Part shown: positions 1 through 8,295 of the stretch, in pieces
Layout: the number at the start of each line of letters is the position of its first letter
Position numbering within the stretch: the stretch's first letter is position 1
Assembly (NCBI RefSeq): GCF_008367235.1
Contig: NZ_VTZS01000005.1
Location: forward strand, 326,163 to 390,162
Direction: 5' to 3'
From: Pareuzebyella sediminis
Lineage (GTDB): Bacteria > Bacteroidota > Bacteroidia > Flavobacteriales > Flavobacteriaceae
Length of the DNA: 64,000 nucleotides
Notes under the pieces: model-generated
Told to the model about the DNA's origin: nothing
Databases searched by the model: none
Seen by the model: the letters and a program-made list of their open reading frames with translations, nothing else
Translations under genes and position numbers: made by a program

Positions 1-67
1 CACTTTGCAGCGAAATCTCGAATTCACTGGAATAGCCTCCCATGATAATGGCAATATTTTTCTTCAT
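1..67 (-). CDS. ddl: D-alanine--D-alanine ligase, N-terminus only (cut by window edge)
   Basis: Reading the minus strand from the ATG at 67 gives a 22-residue start, MKKNIAIIMGGYSSEFEISL and then QS, before the window ends. The pattern K-x-IAI-x-MGGYSSE-x-x-ISL is the ATP-grasp N-terminus of D-Ala-D-Ala ligases, which make the dipeptide used in peptidoglycan precursors. It is divergent from the PASTA protein and RluD genes, an arrangement I know from other Flavobacteriaceae. Only the first 22 codons are visible, so the family call rests on this short motif and on context. Confidence 0.75.
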   Translation of the reverse strand, partial: MKKNIAIIMGGYSSEFEISLQS

Positions 68-204
68 AGCATCGTTTTCTTAGTTACCTGGTTCAAAGTA
101 AAGAAAAAGCTTCCGATTTCTATTTCAATAGGTTTGTTTTTTGTTTGGCGGGATAGTAGATACATACAAATTAAAATAGACTTCAATTCGTAAGGAGCAT
201 TACT

Positions 205-212
205 TATATTTG
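205..212 (+). promoter_or_regulatory. Bacteroidota -7 promoter element
   Basis: TATATTTG matches the Bacteroidota -7 consensus TAnnTTTG and lies 20 nt before the start of the PASTA-protein gene. No clear TTG box stands at the expected 19 nt upstream. The match is by eye. Confidence 0.5.
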
Positions 213-231
213 TCAGATCAAAAACAATTGG

Positions 232-819
232 ATGCGCAACTTTTTCAATTTTCTTAGAAGCAAAGTTTTTTTAATTCAGCTTGGACTTGCTTTATTGGTT
301 TCTATTCTGCTGATTTTCTTGGTGTTGAGGTGGTTGAACAGCACCACCAATCATGGTGAATTTGTAGAGGTACCCGATTTTTCAAAAATGTCCGTCCCGG
401 AAATGAGAGCGTCTATTGCAGAGGTTGGCTTGAGATATGAGGTCTTGGATTCTGCTAATTTCAATCCCGAGTACCCTCGATTTTCTATTATAGAACAGAA
501 TCCTCCTGCAGGAAATAAGGTTAAGGAAAATAGAAAAATTTATTTTACTGTAAACCCTTCTGGTTATAAAAAGGTAACAGTTCCAAAAATCATTCAAGTA
601 ACCCAAAGAAATGCCGCCTCGATGTTAAGGGCGGTCGGTCTTGATGTGGCCCGTGTAACTTATATCGATGAATTGGGAAAAGATATGGTGTATCAACTTA
701 AGCACAAGGGAAAATATATTAAGCCAGGGGATAAACTGCCCAAAACTTCTAAGGTCGAACTCATCTGCGGTAACGGTACCATTCCCGAAGAGGCTAGAAT
801 TCAGGCAGATTCGGAATAA
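232..819 (+). CDS. PASTA-domain membrane protein
   Basis: A 195-residue protein. Residues about 12-35 form one hydrophobic segment, giving a short cytoplasmic N-terminus and an external part. Two PASTA-like units follow: one around VPDFSKMSVPEMRASI with the closing II-x-QNPPAG, and one around VPKIIQVTQRNAASML with YIKPGDKLPKTSKVEL. PASTA domains are known to bind peptidoglycan fragments or muropeptides. No kinase or penicillin-binding domain is present, so this is a stand-alone PASTA protein. The next gene, the RluD-type synthase, starts 3 nt after the stop, so the two are probably co-transcribed. The exact role is unknown. Confidence 0.85.
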   Translation: MRNFFNFLRSKVFLIQLGLALLVSILLIFLVLRWLNSTTNHGEFVEVPDFSKMSVPEMRASIAEVGLRYEVLDSANFNPEYPRFSIIEQNPPAGNKVKENRKIYFTVNPSGYKKVTVPKIIQVTQRNAASMLRAVGLDVARVTYIDELGKDMVYQLKHKGKYIKPGDKLPKTSKVELICGNGTIPEEARIQADSE

Positions 820-822
820 ATT

Positions 823-1851
823 ATGAAGTCAGAAGATGATAGCTTAGACCAAAACGACGACGAACTTTTTGAGCATTATAGATTTGTGGCCTCGAAAGGC
901 CAAGAGCCTTTGAGGGTCGACAAATTTTTAATGAACTTTATTGAGTATGCCACCCGAAATAAAATTCAGCAGGCGGCTAAAAATGGTCATATTTGGGTGA
1001 ACGGGGGCATCGTAAAACAAAACTACAAGGTCAAGCCTGACGATGAGGTCAAGGTACTCTTTGAGCATCCACCGCATGAGTTTTTATTGGTTCCCGAAGA
1101 CATACCTTTAGATATTGTCTATGAAGACGAGGTACTACTGGTTGTAAACAAACCAGCTGGAATGGTCGTGCACCCAGGTCATGGCAATTATTCAGGAACC
1201 CTGATCAATGCCCTTTTGCACCATATTGATAATCTTCCTGCCAACAGTAATGAAAGACCCGGATTGGTGCACCGTATCGATAAGGATACCTCAGGGTTAT
1301 TGGTCGTTGCAAAGACCGAATCGGCAATGACACATTTGGCAAAGCAGTTCTTCGATAAAACATCGGAACGCGAGTATATCGCACTGGTTTGGGGCGATGT
1401 TGAGCAAGACGAGGGTACAATTGAGGGAAATATTGCACGTAACCCCAAAAATAGGCTACAAATGCAAGTTTTTCCTGAAGGAAACGAAGGCAAAGAAGCG
1501 GTTACACATTATAAAGTTCTCGAACGTTTCGGTTATGTTTCGCTGGTCTCCTGCAAATTGGAGACTGGTCGTACCCATCAGATACGTGTACACATGAAGT
1601 ATATAGGCCATACGCTCTTTAATGATGAGCGATATGGGGGCGAAAAGATTCTAAAAGGTACGACTTTTACCAAATATCGGCAGTTCGTCGATAATGCTTT
1701 TAAAATCTTACCAAGGCAGGCTCTGCATGCAAAAACATTAGGTTTTGTCCACCCCATAACGGGTAAGCATATGCGATTTGATTCGGAAATTCCCGAAGAT
1801 ATGTCAGATTGTATAGATAAGTGGCGTCATTACGCCCAACATACCCGATAA
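823..1851 (+). CDS. rluD: RluD-type 23S rRNA pseudouridine synthase
   Basis: A 342-residue RluA/RluD-family enzyme, which isomerises uridines in 23S rRNA to pseudouridine. An N-terminal S4 RNA-binding domain (around LRVDKFLMNFIEYATRNKIQ) is followed by the catalytic domain. The catalytic motif HRIDKDTSGLLVVAKT lies at about residues 150-165 and holds the essential Asp of the RxD motif. The RTHQIRVH motif is near residue 250. Length and domain order are normal for the family. The symbol follows the closest family; the target uridines cannot be read from sequence. Confidence 0.93.
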   Translation: MKSEDDSLDQNDDELFEHYRFVASKGQEPLRVDKFLMNFIEYATRNKIQQAAKNGHIWVNGGIVKQNYKVKPDDEVKVLFEHPPHEFLLVPEDIPLDIVYEDEVLLVVNKPAGMVVHPGHGNYSGTLINALLHHIDNLPANSNERPGLVHRIDKDTSGLLVVAKTESAMTHLAKQFFDKTSEREYIALVWGDVEQDEGTIEGNIARNPKNRLQMQVFPEGNEGKEAVTHYKVLERFGYVSLVSCKLETGRTHQIRVHMKYIGHTLFNDERYGGEKILKGTTFTKYRQFVDNAFKILPRQALHAKTLGFVHPITGKHMRFDSEIPEDMSDCIDKWRHYAQHTR

Positions 1852-1958
1852 GTATATTGATTTCGTTGATAGCACTATTGATAACTCTTTGTGGTGGGCA
1901 TAGGTATTCCCAAAAAATGGCACTATTTTTAGGCTTATTATAAAGCATTCAAACTGTT

Positions 1959-2720
1959 ATGAAAATAGTCGTTTCTCCGGCAAAATCGTTGGATTTCGAA
2001 TCAAAATACCCTGATGTTGAAATTTCTCAGCCCCAATTTCTAAATGAGGCGGTAAAATTGAACAAAATACTGGCAAAGAAGAAGCCTAAGGCCCTGTCTG
2101 ATTTAATGTCAATATCTTCTAACCTGGCCGAACTGAACTGGGAACGCAACCAGCGTTTTGAAGTACCCTTTACACTTCAAAATGCCAGACCGGCCATATA
2201 TGCGTTCAACGGTGATGTCTACCAAGGGCTCGATGCCTATACGATGCCAGTAGAAGACATGAAAAAGCTACAGGATGTCTTAAGAATTTTATCGGGCTTA
2301 TATGGTCTTCTGAGACCAATGGACCTTATACAGCCTTACAGATTGGAGATGGGTACCAAATTGAAAGTGGGGCGAAAAAAAGATTTGTACGAATTCTGGA
2401 AAAAGACTCTTACCGAGAAATTGAATTCAGAAATGAAGGATGATGAGCTGTTCATTAATTTGGCAAGTAACGAGTACTTTGGTGCTATTGATACCAAAAA
2501 ACTAAAAGTTCCTGTGGTAACGCCAATTTTTAAAGACTGGAAGAACGATAAACTTAAAATCATTAGTTTTTATGCCAAGAAGGCAAGAGGAGCAATGGTG
2601 CGCTATATTGTCGATAATGATATAACTACTATGGAGGCCCTTAAAGGTTTTGACTATGACGGCTATATGTTTAGTAAGGAGCGTACGTTGAAAGAAAACG
2701 AACCGGTTTTTATTCGGTAG
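1959..2720 (+). CDS. yaaA: YaaA-family peroxide stress protein
   Basis: A 253-residue protein of the YaaA/DUF328 family, which in E. coli lowers free iron and protects DNA during peroxide stress. Family marks are the N-terminal [10 protein letters not shown], the [11 protein letters not shown] stretch at about residues 84-94, the [22 protein letters not shown] block, and INLASNEYF with the later ARG-x-M-x-RYI. Length is typical. It follows RluD after a 107-nt gap in the same direction and meets the THX gene head-on with a 1-nt gap. Confidence 0.92.
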   Translation: MKIVVSPAKSLDFESKYPDVEISQPQFLNEAVKLNKILAKKKPKALSDLMSISSNLAELNWERNQRFEVPFTLQNARPAIYAFNGDVYQGLDAYTMPVEDMKKLQDVLRILSGLYGLLRPMDLIQPYRLEMGTKLKVGRKKDLYEFWKKTLTEKLNSEMKDDELFINLASNEYFGAIDTKKLKVPVVTPIFKDWKNDKLKIISFYAKKARGAMVRYIVDNDITTMEALKGFDYDGYMFSKERTLKENEPVFIR

Positions 2721-2721
2721 T

Positions 2722-2850
2722 TCATTTCTTTTTCTTAATTCCAATTTTTTCTTCTACAGTCGGTCTACGTTTGATTTTACGTGGTCTTCGAGAGCCATAT
2801 GACCTATTGGCAATTTTGCCCCTTCTTGATTTTTTGTCTCCTTTACCCAT
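2722..2850 (-). CDS. 30S ribosomal protein THX
   Basis: A 42-residue, strongly basic ORF beginning MGKGDKKSRRGKI. The start MGKGD-x-K-(S/T)-x-RGKI followed by SYG-x-RRPRK is the Thx family, a small 30S-subunit protein known from Thermus and common in Bacteroidota. Here a C-terminal extension (RRPTVEEKIGIKKKK) follows the core. The gene is very short and converges on yaaA with 1 nt between the stop codons, so it is easily missed by automatic calling. I translated it by hand from the reverse complement and the frame is clean over 43 codons. Confidence 0.85.
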   Translation of the reverse strand: MGKGDKKSRRGKIANRSYGSRRPRKIKRRPTVEEKIGIKKKK

Positions 2851-3028
2851 GGCTATCCTTTATATTTTTCTGAAATTACATCTTTAAATTCAAAATGTCA
2901 AATGAGCACGTTTGGCCTATTGGGCTACACTTGCATTCAATATTAAAGTTTTAGGATACGATCACAGAATTTTAAATCTGCAATTTTGATATTTGTGTTA
3001 TTGATGACAATTTTCAACAGCATATAGT

Positions 3029-3694
3029 TTGTTTTTACATACCCACCCGTATAGACCCTTCATTTCTGAAAAGAGTACCAAATTAGTGGTGGGTACCCTT
3101 CCACCACCTCGATTCACTACTAGAGAACTTAAACAGGATGATGTCGATTTTTGCTATGGTAGTCGCAATGGAATGTTATGGCCGATTCTTGACCGTATTT
3201 TTGATCTCGGGTTGAAGTATGAGAATACCCCGCTAGCCATAGCACAACGAAAGAAATTTTTATTGGCACGAAAAATAGGTATTTGCGATATTGTAGCAAA
3301 GGCCGAGCGCATTACATTAGATGCTTCCGATTTGGGGATGCTTAATGTGGAACTACGTGATTTAGTGTCTTATCTTCAGAAGTTTGAAAATTTGAAAACG
3401 GTTCTTTTTATGGGTGGAAACAGTAAAAACGGTCCCGAATATTTCTTTAGAAAACTTCTTAAAAGTTATGGTGTGAAATTGGAGAGGGTCTCTGATAAAA
3501 TACCGAGAATCCATCGTTTTGCACTTCCTAAATCTGATCGTGAGATTAAGACGGTATCTTTAATAGCACCATCCGGTGCAGCAAATAGGGCCGTAGGTAG
3601 CTTGACCGCCTATAAAAAAATAAAAGAGAACAACCCGCACTACAATACCATGGATTTTAGGGTGGACCAATATCGTCCGGTTTTTTTGGAATGA
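3029..3694 (+). CDS. Uracil-DNA glycosylase superfamily protein
   Basis: A 221-residue protein. The N-terminal LVVGTLPPPRF and then DFCYGSRNGMLWPIL fit the active-site layout of the uracil-DNA glycosylase superfamily, which removes damaged or deaminated bases. A later strand, VLFMGGNSKNGPEYF, and the C-terminal SLIAPSGAANRAVG match the second conserved block, where Ser/Pro-rich residues close on the base. The start is a TTG. An in-frame TGA at 3005 blocks any longer start, and the next in-frame ATG falls inside the conserved block, so TTG is the best choice. The specific substrate is not clear. Confidence 0.72.
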   Translation: MFLHTHPYRPFISEKSTKLVVGTLPPPRFTTRELKQDDVDFCYGSRNGMLWPILDRIFDLGLKYENTPLAIAQRKKFLLARKIGICDIVAKAERITLDASDLGMLNVELRDLVSYLQKFENLKTVLFMGGNSKNGPEYFFRKLLKSYGVKLERVSDKIPRIHRFALPKSDREIKTVSLIAPSGAANRAVGSLTAYKKIKENNPHYNTMDFRVDQYRPVFLE

Positions 3695-3745
3695 ATAGCC
3701 AGAGGCGGAGAACGAAAGAACTTTGTTCTATTACCATTTCCAACT

Positions 3746-3780
3746 AAAAAGAGCCGGATCAATTAGATCAAGCTCTTTTA
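3746..3780 (+). terminator. Candidate rho-independent terminator
   Basis: AAAAAGAGC (3746-3754) pairs with GCTCTTTTA (3772-3780, one mismatch at the base), with an inner GATC/GATC pair. It lies about 50 nt after the glycosylase-like gene. The T-run is short and part of the stem, so termination is plausible but not certain. Confidence 0.5.
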
Positions 3781-4009
3781 CGAGAACACTATATGAAAAT
3801 GAAAAAATTTGCTTTTTGTTTTTGAGAACAGGATAAAAGTATAACCAAGGTAGAGGTCGACGAAATTATTGTTGTGAACTCTGTTGTTTTTGTGGTGTAC
3901 ATAGACTATTTTGTTATATGAAAAATTGTTCCGATCAAGAATCACGGAATAATACGATATTTATGGGCCATTTGGCAAATCGATAACAAAAAGCTATTAG
4001 AACCATTTT

Positions 4010-6556
4010 ATGCAACAATCGGAAAGATTAATTGAATTCAAGAAATCAGTAAACAACAAGTTCAACGTATATAACAGTCTCTTTTTAAACTTACCCTATC
4101 GCAATATCGAGAATGTGGGTATGTTGATTCCTTTATTGTTAGACCAATGTCAAAAAGGACTAGCCGCAGGTCTGAACCCTCAAGAAATTCTTGAGGCCTT
4201 TTTTCAAAACTTTGCCAATATCGAATCGGAAAAGGAGCGAATAGATTTTATGTTCCGTATTATTCAGTATGTAGAACGTCAGGTTGTTTTGTACGATAGT
4301 GTTGAAGATGCCGCTTTCCCAAAATTACAGACACATAGAAGATCTTTATCTATCAAAGACTATTTTGAACTGGTCGATAAGAACAAAAGTTGGGACAAGG
4401 TTTCCAAGAAGCTTTCGACTTTTAGTGCACGTATCGTTTTAACGGCTCATCCTACACAGTTCTATACTCCAGCAATACTTGATATTATTGCAGATCTTAG
4501 ATCCTTAATTCTTGAAGACCGCATAGACGAAATCGATGTTACCTTACAACAACTGGGGCTCACATCCCTTATAAATGCCAAGAAACCGACGCCTTTGGAT
4601 GAGGCTAAGAATATTATCTATATTCTTCGTCACATTTACTATGATGCCGTGGGTGATCTCTATGCCTATATCAAGGAAAATATTCATAAAGACGATTTTG
4701 AGAATCACAACATTGTGAAACTGGGGTTTTGGCCCGGGGGCGATAGGGATGGTAATCCTTTTGTTACCGCAGATATCACTAAAGACGTTGCCGACGAACT
4801 TCGCATCAACCTTATGAAGTGCTATTACAATGACTTAAAGCGTATTCAGAAGAAACTCACCTTCAAAGATGTTCAAGAACCGATTAGACAGTTAAGGGGT
4901 CACTTGTATACCGCCATGTTCGATACCAAAAAAACTGTCAAGTTTGAAGATATTCTCGAGCCTCTATTGACCATTAGAGCTCTTTTGGTCGAAAAATATC
5001 ATAGTATTTATTTGAAAGAACTAGATCATTATATAGATAAGGTTAAAATATTTAAGACACACTTTACCACCTTGGATATTCGGCAAGACCATAGTAAACA
5101 TAAGATGGTCGTTGAAACAATTCTCAAGAAGAATAATTTGATTAAAGAACATCTTGATGAGCTTTCAGAGGATGAACTGGTCAATATTCTTATCAATACG
5201 AAAATTACGTTAAATGCCGATGATTACGATGAAGATATAGTCAAAGATACTATTGTAAATATCTCACAATTGGAAGGTATTCAGGCAACTAATGGCGAAG
5301 AGGGTTGTAATCGATATATTATTAGCAATTCGGAAGATATTTTTTCGGTACTCTTTGTATATGGCCTTTTCAGGTGGTGTGGATGGGATAACAAAGCCAT
5401 CACTTTCGATATCATTCCTCTTTTTGAGACGATGAAGGGGATGGATGGTTCGGAGGAGACGATGCGGATCTTGTTCGATTTGCCTGAGTACCGACAGCAT
5501 TTAGCGCGTAGGGGCGATAAACAGACTATTATGTTAGGTTTTTCCGATGGTACGAAAGATGGTGGCTACTTAAGGGCGAACTGGTCGATACTAAAGACGA
5601 AGGAAAGTTTATCAAAGATTTGTTCCAATAATGGTGTCAGTGCGATATTCTTTGATGGTAGGGGAGGCCCACCGGCGAGAGGAGGTGGTAAAACCCATCG
5701 TTTTTACGCTGCCCAGACCAAAGGTATTGCCAACAATGAAATACAATTGACAATTCAAGGTCAAACCATTACAAGTACTTATGGCACTAAGGAACATTTT
5801 ATACATAATTGTGAACAATTGATGACCGCAGGTCTTTCCAATAACCTCTTTGGGAAAGAAAATGTCATTTCGAGCGCCCATCGAAAACTGATCGAAGAGC
5901 TTTCCGATTTGAGTTTTGAAAAATACGATGCCTTGAAAAAGCATGAAATGTTCATCCCCTATCTTGAAAATAGAAGTACGCTGAAGTTTTACCAAAAAGC
6001 GAATATCGGTAGTAGACCTGGCAAAAGGGGAAATAAGAAGCAGTTAGAGCTCACAGACCTTCGTGCAATATCTTTCGTAGGTTCATGGAGCCAACTTAAG
6101 CAGAACGTTCCTGGTTATTTTGGAATAGGTACAGCTATTAACACTTTAAAGCAGCAGGGAAGGTTAAAGGAAATAAAAAAGCTTTATAAAGAAGTGCCTT
6201 TCTTCAAAGCTTTGATGCTCAATAGTATGATGTCTTTGTCAAAATGTTATTTTGAATTGACCAGTTATATGAAAGAAGATGAGAAATATGGTGCTTTCTG
6301 GCAAATACTTCACGATGAATTTGAACTATCTAAGAAGATGTTGTTGACGATTTCGGGAAGCAAGGTTTTGATGGAAAATGAAGCGGTTTCTCGCGAGTCT
6401 ATAAAAATAAGGGAAAGCATCGTACTTCCTTTGTTAGTAATTCAGCAATATGCCTTGCAGAAAATTGGGCAAAAAACCGAACACGATGCGTTATATGAGA
6501 AAATAGTTACTAGGTCATTATACGGAAATATTAATGCCAGTAGAAATTCGGCCTAG
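4010..6556 (+). CDS. ppc: Phosphoenolpyruvate carboxylase
   Basis: An 848-residue enzyme that carboxylates PEP to oxaloacetate to refill the TCA cycle. Catalytic blocks are all visible: VLTAHPTQ at about residues 142-149, GGDRDGNP near 243, LGFSDGTKDGGYLRANW near 504, the glycine-rich RGGPPARGGG near 551 and the QLTIQGQTI strand. It is somewhat shorter than the enterobacterial enzyme (about 880 aa). The C-terminus ends NASRNSA instead of the RNTG ending usual in other bacteria and plants; I believe the variant is common in Bacteroidota. It is a single-gene unit with its own terminator. Confidence 0.96.
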   Translation: MQQSERLIEFKKSVNNKFNVYNSLFLNLPYRNIENVGMLIPLLLDQCQKGLAAGLNPQEILEAFFQNFANIESEKERIDFMFRIIQYVERQVVLYDSVEDAAFPKLQTHRRSLSIKDYFELVDKNKSWDKVSKKLSTFSARIVLTAHPTQFYTPAILDIIADLRSLILEDRIDEIDVTLQQLGLTSLINAKKPTPLDEAKNIIYILRHIYYDAVGDLYAYIKENIHKDDFENHNIVKLGFWPGGDRDGNPFVTADITKDVADELRINLMKCYYNDLKRIQKKLTFKDVQEPIRQLRGHLYTAMFDTKKTVKFEDILEPLLTIRALLVEKYHSIYLKELDHYIDKVKIFKTHFTTLDIRQDHSKHKMVVETILKKNNLIKEHLDELSEDELVNILINTKITLNADDYDEDIVKDTIVNISQLEGIQATNGEEGCNRYIISNSEDIFSVLFVYGLFRWCGWDNKAITFDIIPLFETMKGMDGSEETMRILFDLPEYRQHLARRGDKQTIMLGFSDGTKDGGYLRANWSILKTKESLSKICSNNGVSAIFFDGRGGPPARGGGKTHRFYAAQTKGIANNEIQLTIQGQTITSTYGTKEHFIHNCEQLMTAGLSNNLFGKENVISSAHRKLIEELSDLSFEKYDALKKHEMFIPYLENRSTLKFYQKANIGSRPGKRGNKKQLELTDLRAISFVGSWSQLKQNVPGYFGIGTAINTLKQQGRLKEIKKLYKEVPFFKALMLNSMMSLSKCYFELTSYMKEDEKYGAFWQILHDEFELSKKMLLTISGSKVLMENEAVSRESIKIRESIVLPLLVIQQYALQKIGQKTEHDALYEKIVTRSLYGNINASRNSA

Positions 6557-6580
6557 CTCTGAACAAGTATGAACATTGAA

Positions 6581-6615
6581 AACCCGTTTGGCCTTTGACC
6601 TTACGGGTTTTTTTG
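6581..6615 (+). terminator. Terminator of ppc
   Basis: AACCCGT (6581-6587) pairs with ACGGGTT (6603-6609) and runs into seven T residues, 25 nt after the ppc stop codon. Confidence 0.75.
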
Positions 6616-6693
6616 GAGGTAAAAATGGACAAGCCCCGAAATCATTGAAAACAATTTCAGGACTTGACTCTTTATTTTAAAAAGTGTAAAACT

Positions 6694-6834
6694 CTACTGT
6701 TTATTGCGTTGTTCATTAATCGTTCTATCGTTAATATCGAACTTGTCGTTTCTATTTTTAGTATTTCCGGTAGGATTCGTGGGATCGTGTTGTTCCTTCT
6801 TCCTTTTAAATCTCTTATCATTCATAATTCCCAT
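6694..6834 (-). CDS. Possible 46-residue hydrophilic small protein
   Basis: On the minus strand an ATG at 6834 opens a 46-codon frame, starting MGIMNDKRFKRKKEQHDPTN, that ends at a TAG at 6694. The product is rich in Lys, Arg, Asn and Asp and has no hydrophobic segment. I do not recognise a family. The codon choice looks more coding than the overlapping plus-strand frame, which is hydrophobic and low in complexity. No promoter or ribosome site decides the matter, so it is only a candidate. Confidence 0.35.
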   Translation of the reverse strand: MGIMNDKRFKRKKEQHDPTNPTGNTKNRNDKFDINDRTINEQRNKQ

Positions 6835-6849
6835 ATCTTGTTTTTATGA

Positions 6850-7131
6850 TTAATACCTAATATAGGAAATAGGGGTGAATACATGCGTTAAAACCTTTTT
6901 AAAATGTTGTTAAAATATTGATAAACAGATAGTTATGTGTTTTTTTTGAAAAATACCGTGCTCCTTTGTTACAAACCGACCAATAGTTCGTTCCCTATAA
7001 TCATATCAACCTGGTGTGATACGACTAAAATGAGAAAAATTGTGATCGAACATATGATTCCATTCTCAACTCTTCTTGCTAACCGCTTCCACATAAGTCA
7101 AACCGAGTGGCTGTAGATTTGCATGGCAACT
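6850..7131. other. AT-rich intergenic stretch with no gene
   Basis: About 280 nt with stop codons in all frames I checked. It holds runs such as the T-run near 6940 and no convincing promoter or RNA element. Confidence 0.5.
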
Positions 7132-7192
7132 TAAAAAAAACATGCTATATATAGGGGGAATTGTCATCCCTATATGGGAGATGGTAGCATGC
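7132..7192 (-). terminator. Minus-strand terminator after the DinB-like gene
   Basis: Read on the minus strand, TAGCATG (7191-7185) pairs with CATGCTA reversed (7141-7147). An inner stem of CCCTATAT pairs with ATATAGGG, and an eight-T run follows (7133-7140). This is a bulged, strong hairpin with a U-tract about 105 nt downstream of the DinB-like gene. Confidence 0.65.
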
Positions 7193-7296
7193 TTTGCTAG
7201 AGTACATTCGCTATACAATCAATAAGGGGGTATGCTTCCCTTTATGGTGCTATGCGGTTACCAGAAGATGATTGGCACATGAAAAAGGCAGGGTCA

Positions 7297-7830
7297 TTAT
7301 TTTGCCTCATCCGTCTTTAGAACACTTATTGTCACCAATAATTGACCGAAATGACGTTGAGCGTGTTCCGCGGCATGAAATAAAAGACCGATAACCGTGC
7401 TCGGCAATTTTTTTCTACCCACCGTTCTTTTTTCGGTCAAAATGGATTCTGGGAGTGTTTTAAAATAGTCTACGGCCTCTTCGACCTTTTCATCGAAGGA
7501 GTCTACCAGTTGTTTTGTCGTCAGCTTCTCATTTGATAGCCCTTCCTTTTTGAGATAGGCGAATTGTGCTTTTGACAGCGGTCTTTCTTTATCATATGCG
7601 AGCATTCGGTCAAGTACGCCTGTTAGGTGCTGTAAATGAAAACCTATCGATGCCCTTCCGCAGGGTTCGGACCATAGCAACTTATCAGGGAAATTTTCAG
7701 TGTGTTTGCGAAGATCTTCCCTGACTTGTAATAGGGCATGGGCGGCAGGTTGCAAATAACTTGAAATATCAGGTAAGGGCCCCCGAAGCCAAACTTCATA
7801 TTGTTCTTCATTACCCGAAGAGTATGCCAT
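7297..7830 (-). CDS. DinB-like four-helix protein
   Basis: A 177-residue protein starting MAYSSGNEEQ. I chose the ATG at 7830 because longer starts would overlap the upstream membrane-protein gene and add unrelated residues. The fold signature of the DinB/YfiT superfamily is visible: three spaced metal-ligand-type histidines in SIGFHLQHLTGVLDRM, LLFHAAEHAQRHFGQL and flanking helices. Members are putative metal-dependent enzymes, including bacillithiol or mycothiol S-transferases; the substrate here is unknown. The next gene upstream ends 8 nt before it, so the two are probably one transcript. Confidence 0.82.
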   Translation of the reverse strand: MAYSSGNEEQYEVWLRGPLPDISSYLQPAAHALLQVREDLRKHTENFPDKLLWSEPCGRASIGFHLQHLTGVLDRMLAYDKERPLSKAQFAYLKKEGLSNEKLTTKQLVDSFDEKVEEAVDYFKTLPESILTEKRTVGRKKLPSTVIGLLFHAAEHAQRHFGQLLVTISVLKTDEAK

Positions 7831-7838
7831 GATTGAAT

Positions 7839-8069
7839 TTATTTTGTAGTGCGTAGCGTTTTGACTTTTAAGATAAGCAGGCGAAACAAAAGTACCCAAG
7901 GGAAGCCGTGGAGTAGAACATCGAACCAATCGATGAATTTCATTCCCGTAGCACCGCCCCATACCCACTGTATTTTACCCCAAATATGGGGTTCGGGAAT
8001 GAAAGGTGCAAGCCCAAGGGTAAGGCACAGGAGACTGACTATTTTCCAATCATTTATAGCTTCCTTCAT
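7839..8069 (-). CDS. Small two-helix membrane protein
   Basis: A 76-residue protein starting MKEAINDWK. It shows two hydrophobic stretches, IVSLLCLTLGLAPFIP and VLLHGFPWVLLFRLLIL, joined by a loop with HIWGKIQWVWGGATGMKFIDW. I recall homologues in Flavobacteriaceae that are sometimes labelled RND transporter, but the length rules out a real RND pump. A longer in-frame reading exists upstream, but its added residues look non-coding, so the ATG at 8069 is preferred. It is followed after 8 nt by the DinB-like gene. Function unknown. Confidence 0.7.
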   Translation of the reverse strand: MKEAINDWKIVSLLCLTLGLAPFIPEPHIWGKIQWVWGGATGMKFIDWFDVLLHGFPWVLLFRLLILKVKTLRTTK

Positions 8070-8222
8070 AACGTCTTTGCTTTCATTTGCTGATCGAACA
8101 TTCGATTTGGCATTTACCCACCTACCAATAGTATCGACAAAAGTATTAAAAGGGGTAGTACATCTATCCAATTTTAAAATATGAATTCCTCGAGTTTCAC
8201 AGGTGTAAAAATAACGCCAAAT

Positions 8223-8230
8223 TATTTTTG
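8223..8230 (+). promoter_or_regulatory. Candidate -7 element of the SusD-like gene
   Basis: TATTTTTG fits TAnnTTTG and lies 65 nt before the start codon. There is no TTG box at 19 nt upstream, only a T-rich stretch. Confidence 0.4.
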
Positions 8231-8295
8231 GTATAGTGTAGAAGCGATTCAAATTTAAAATAGCTTTATGGCCAAAAAATAACCCTATTGATTTA

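Noticed and set aside
5..193. Plus-strand 62-residue frame at the window start
   Set aside because: It overlaps the ddl start on the other strand and shows no family. Its hydrophobic end is typical of AT-rich non-coding sequence.
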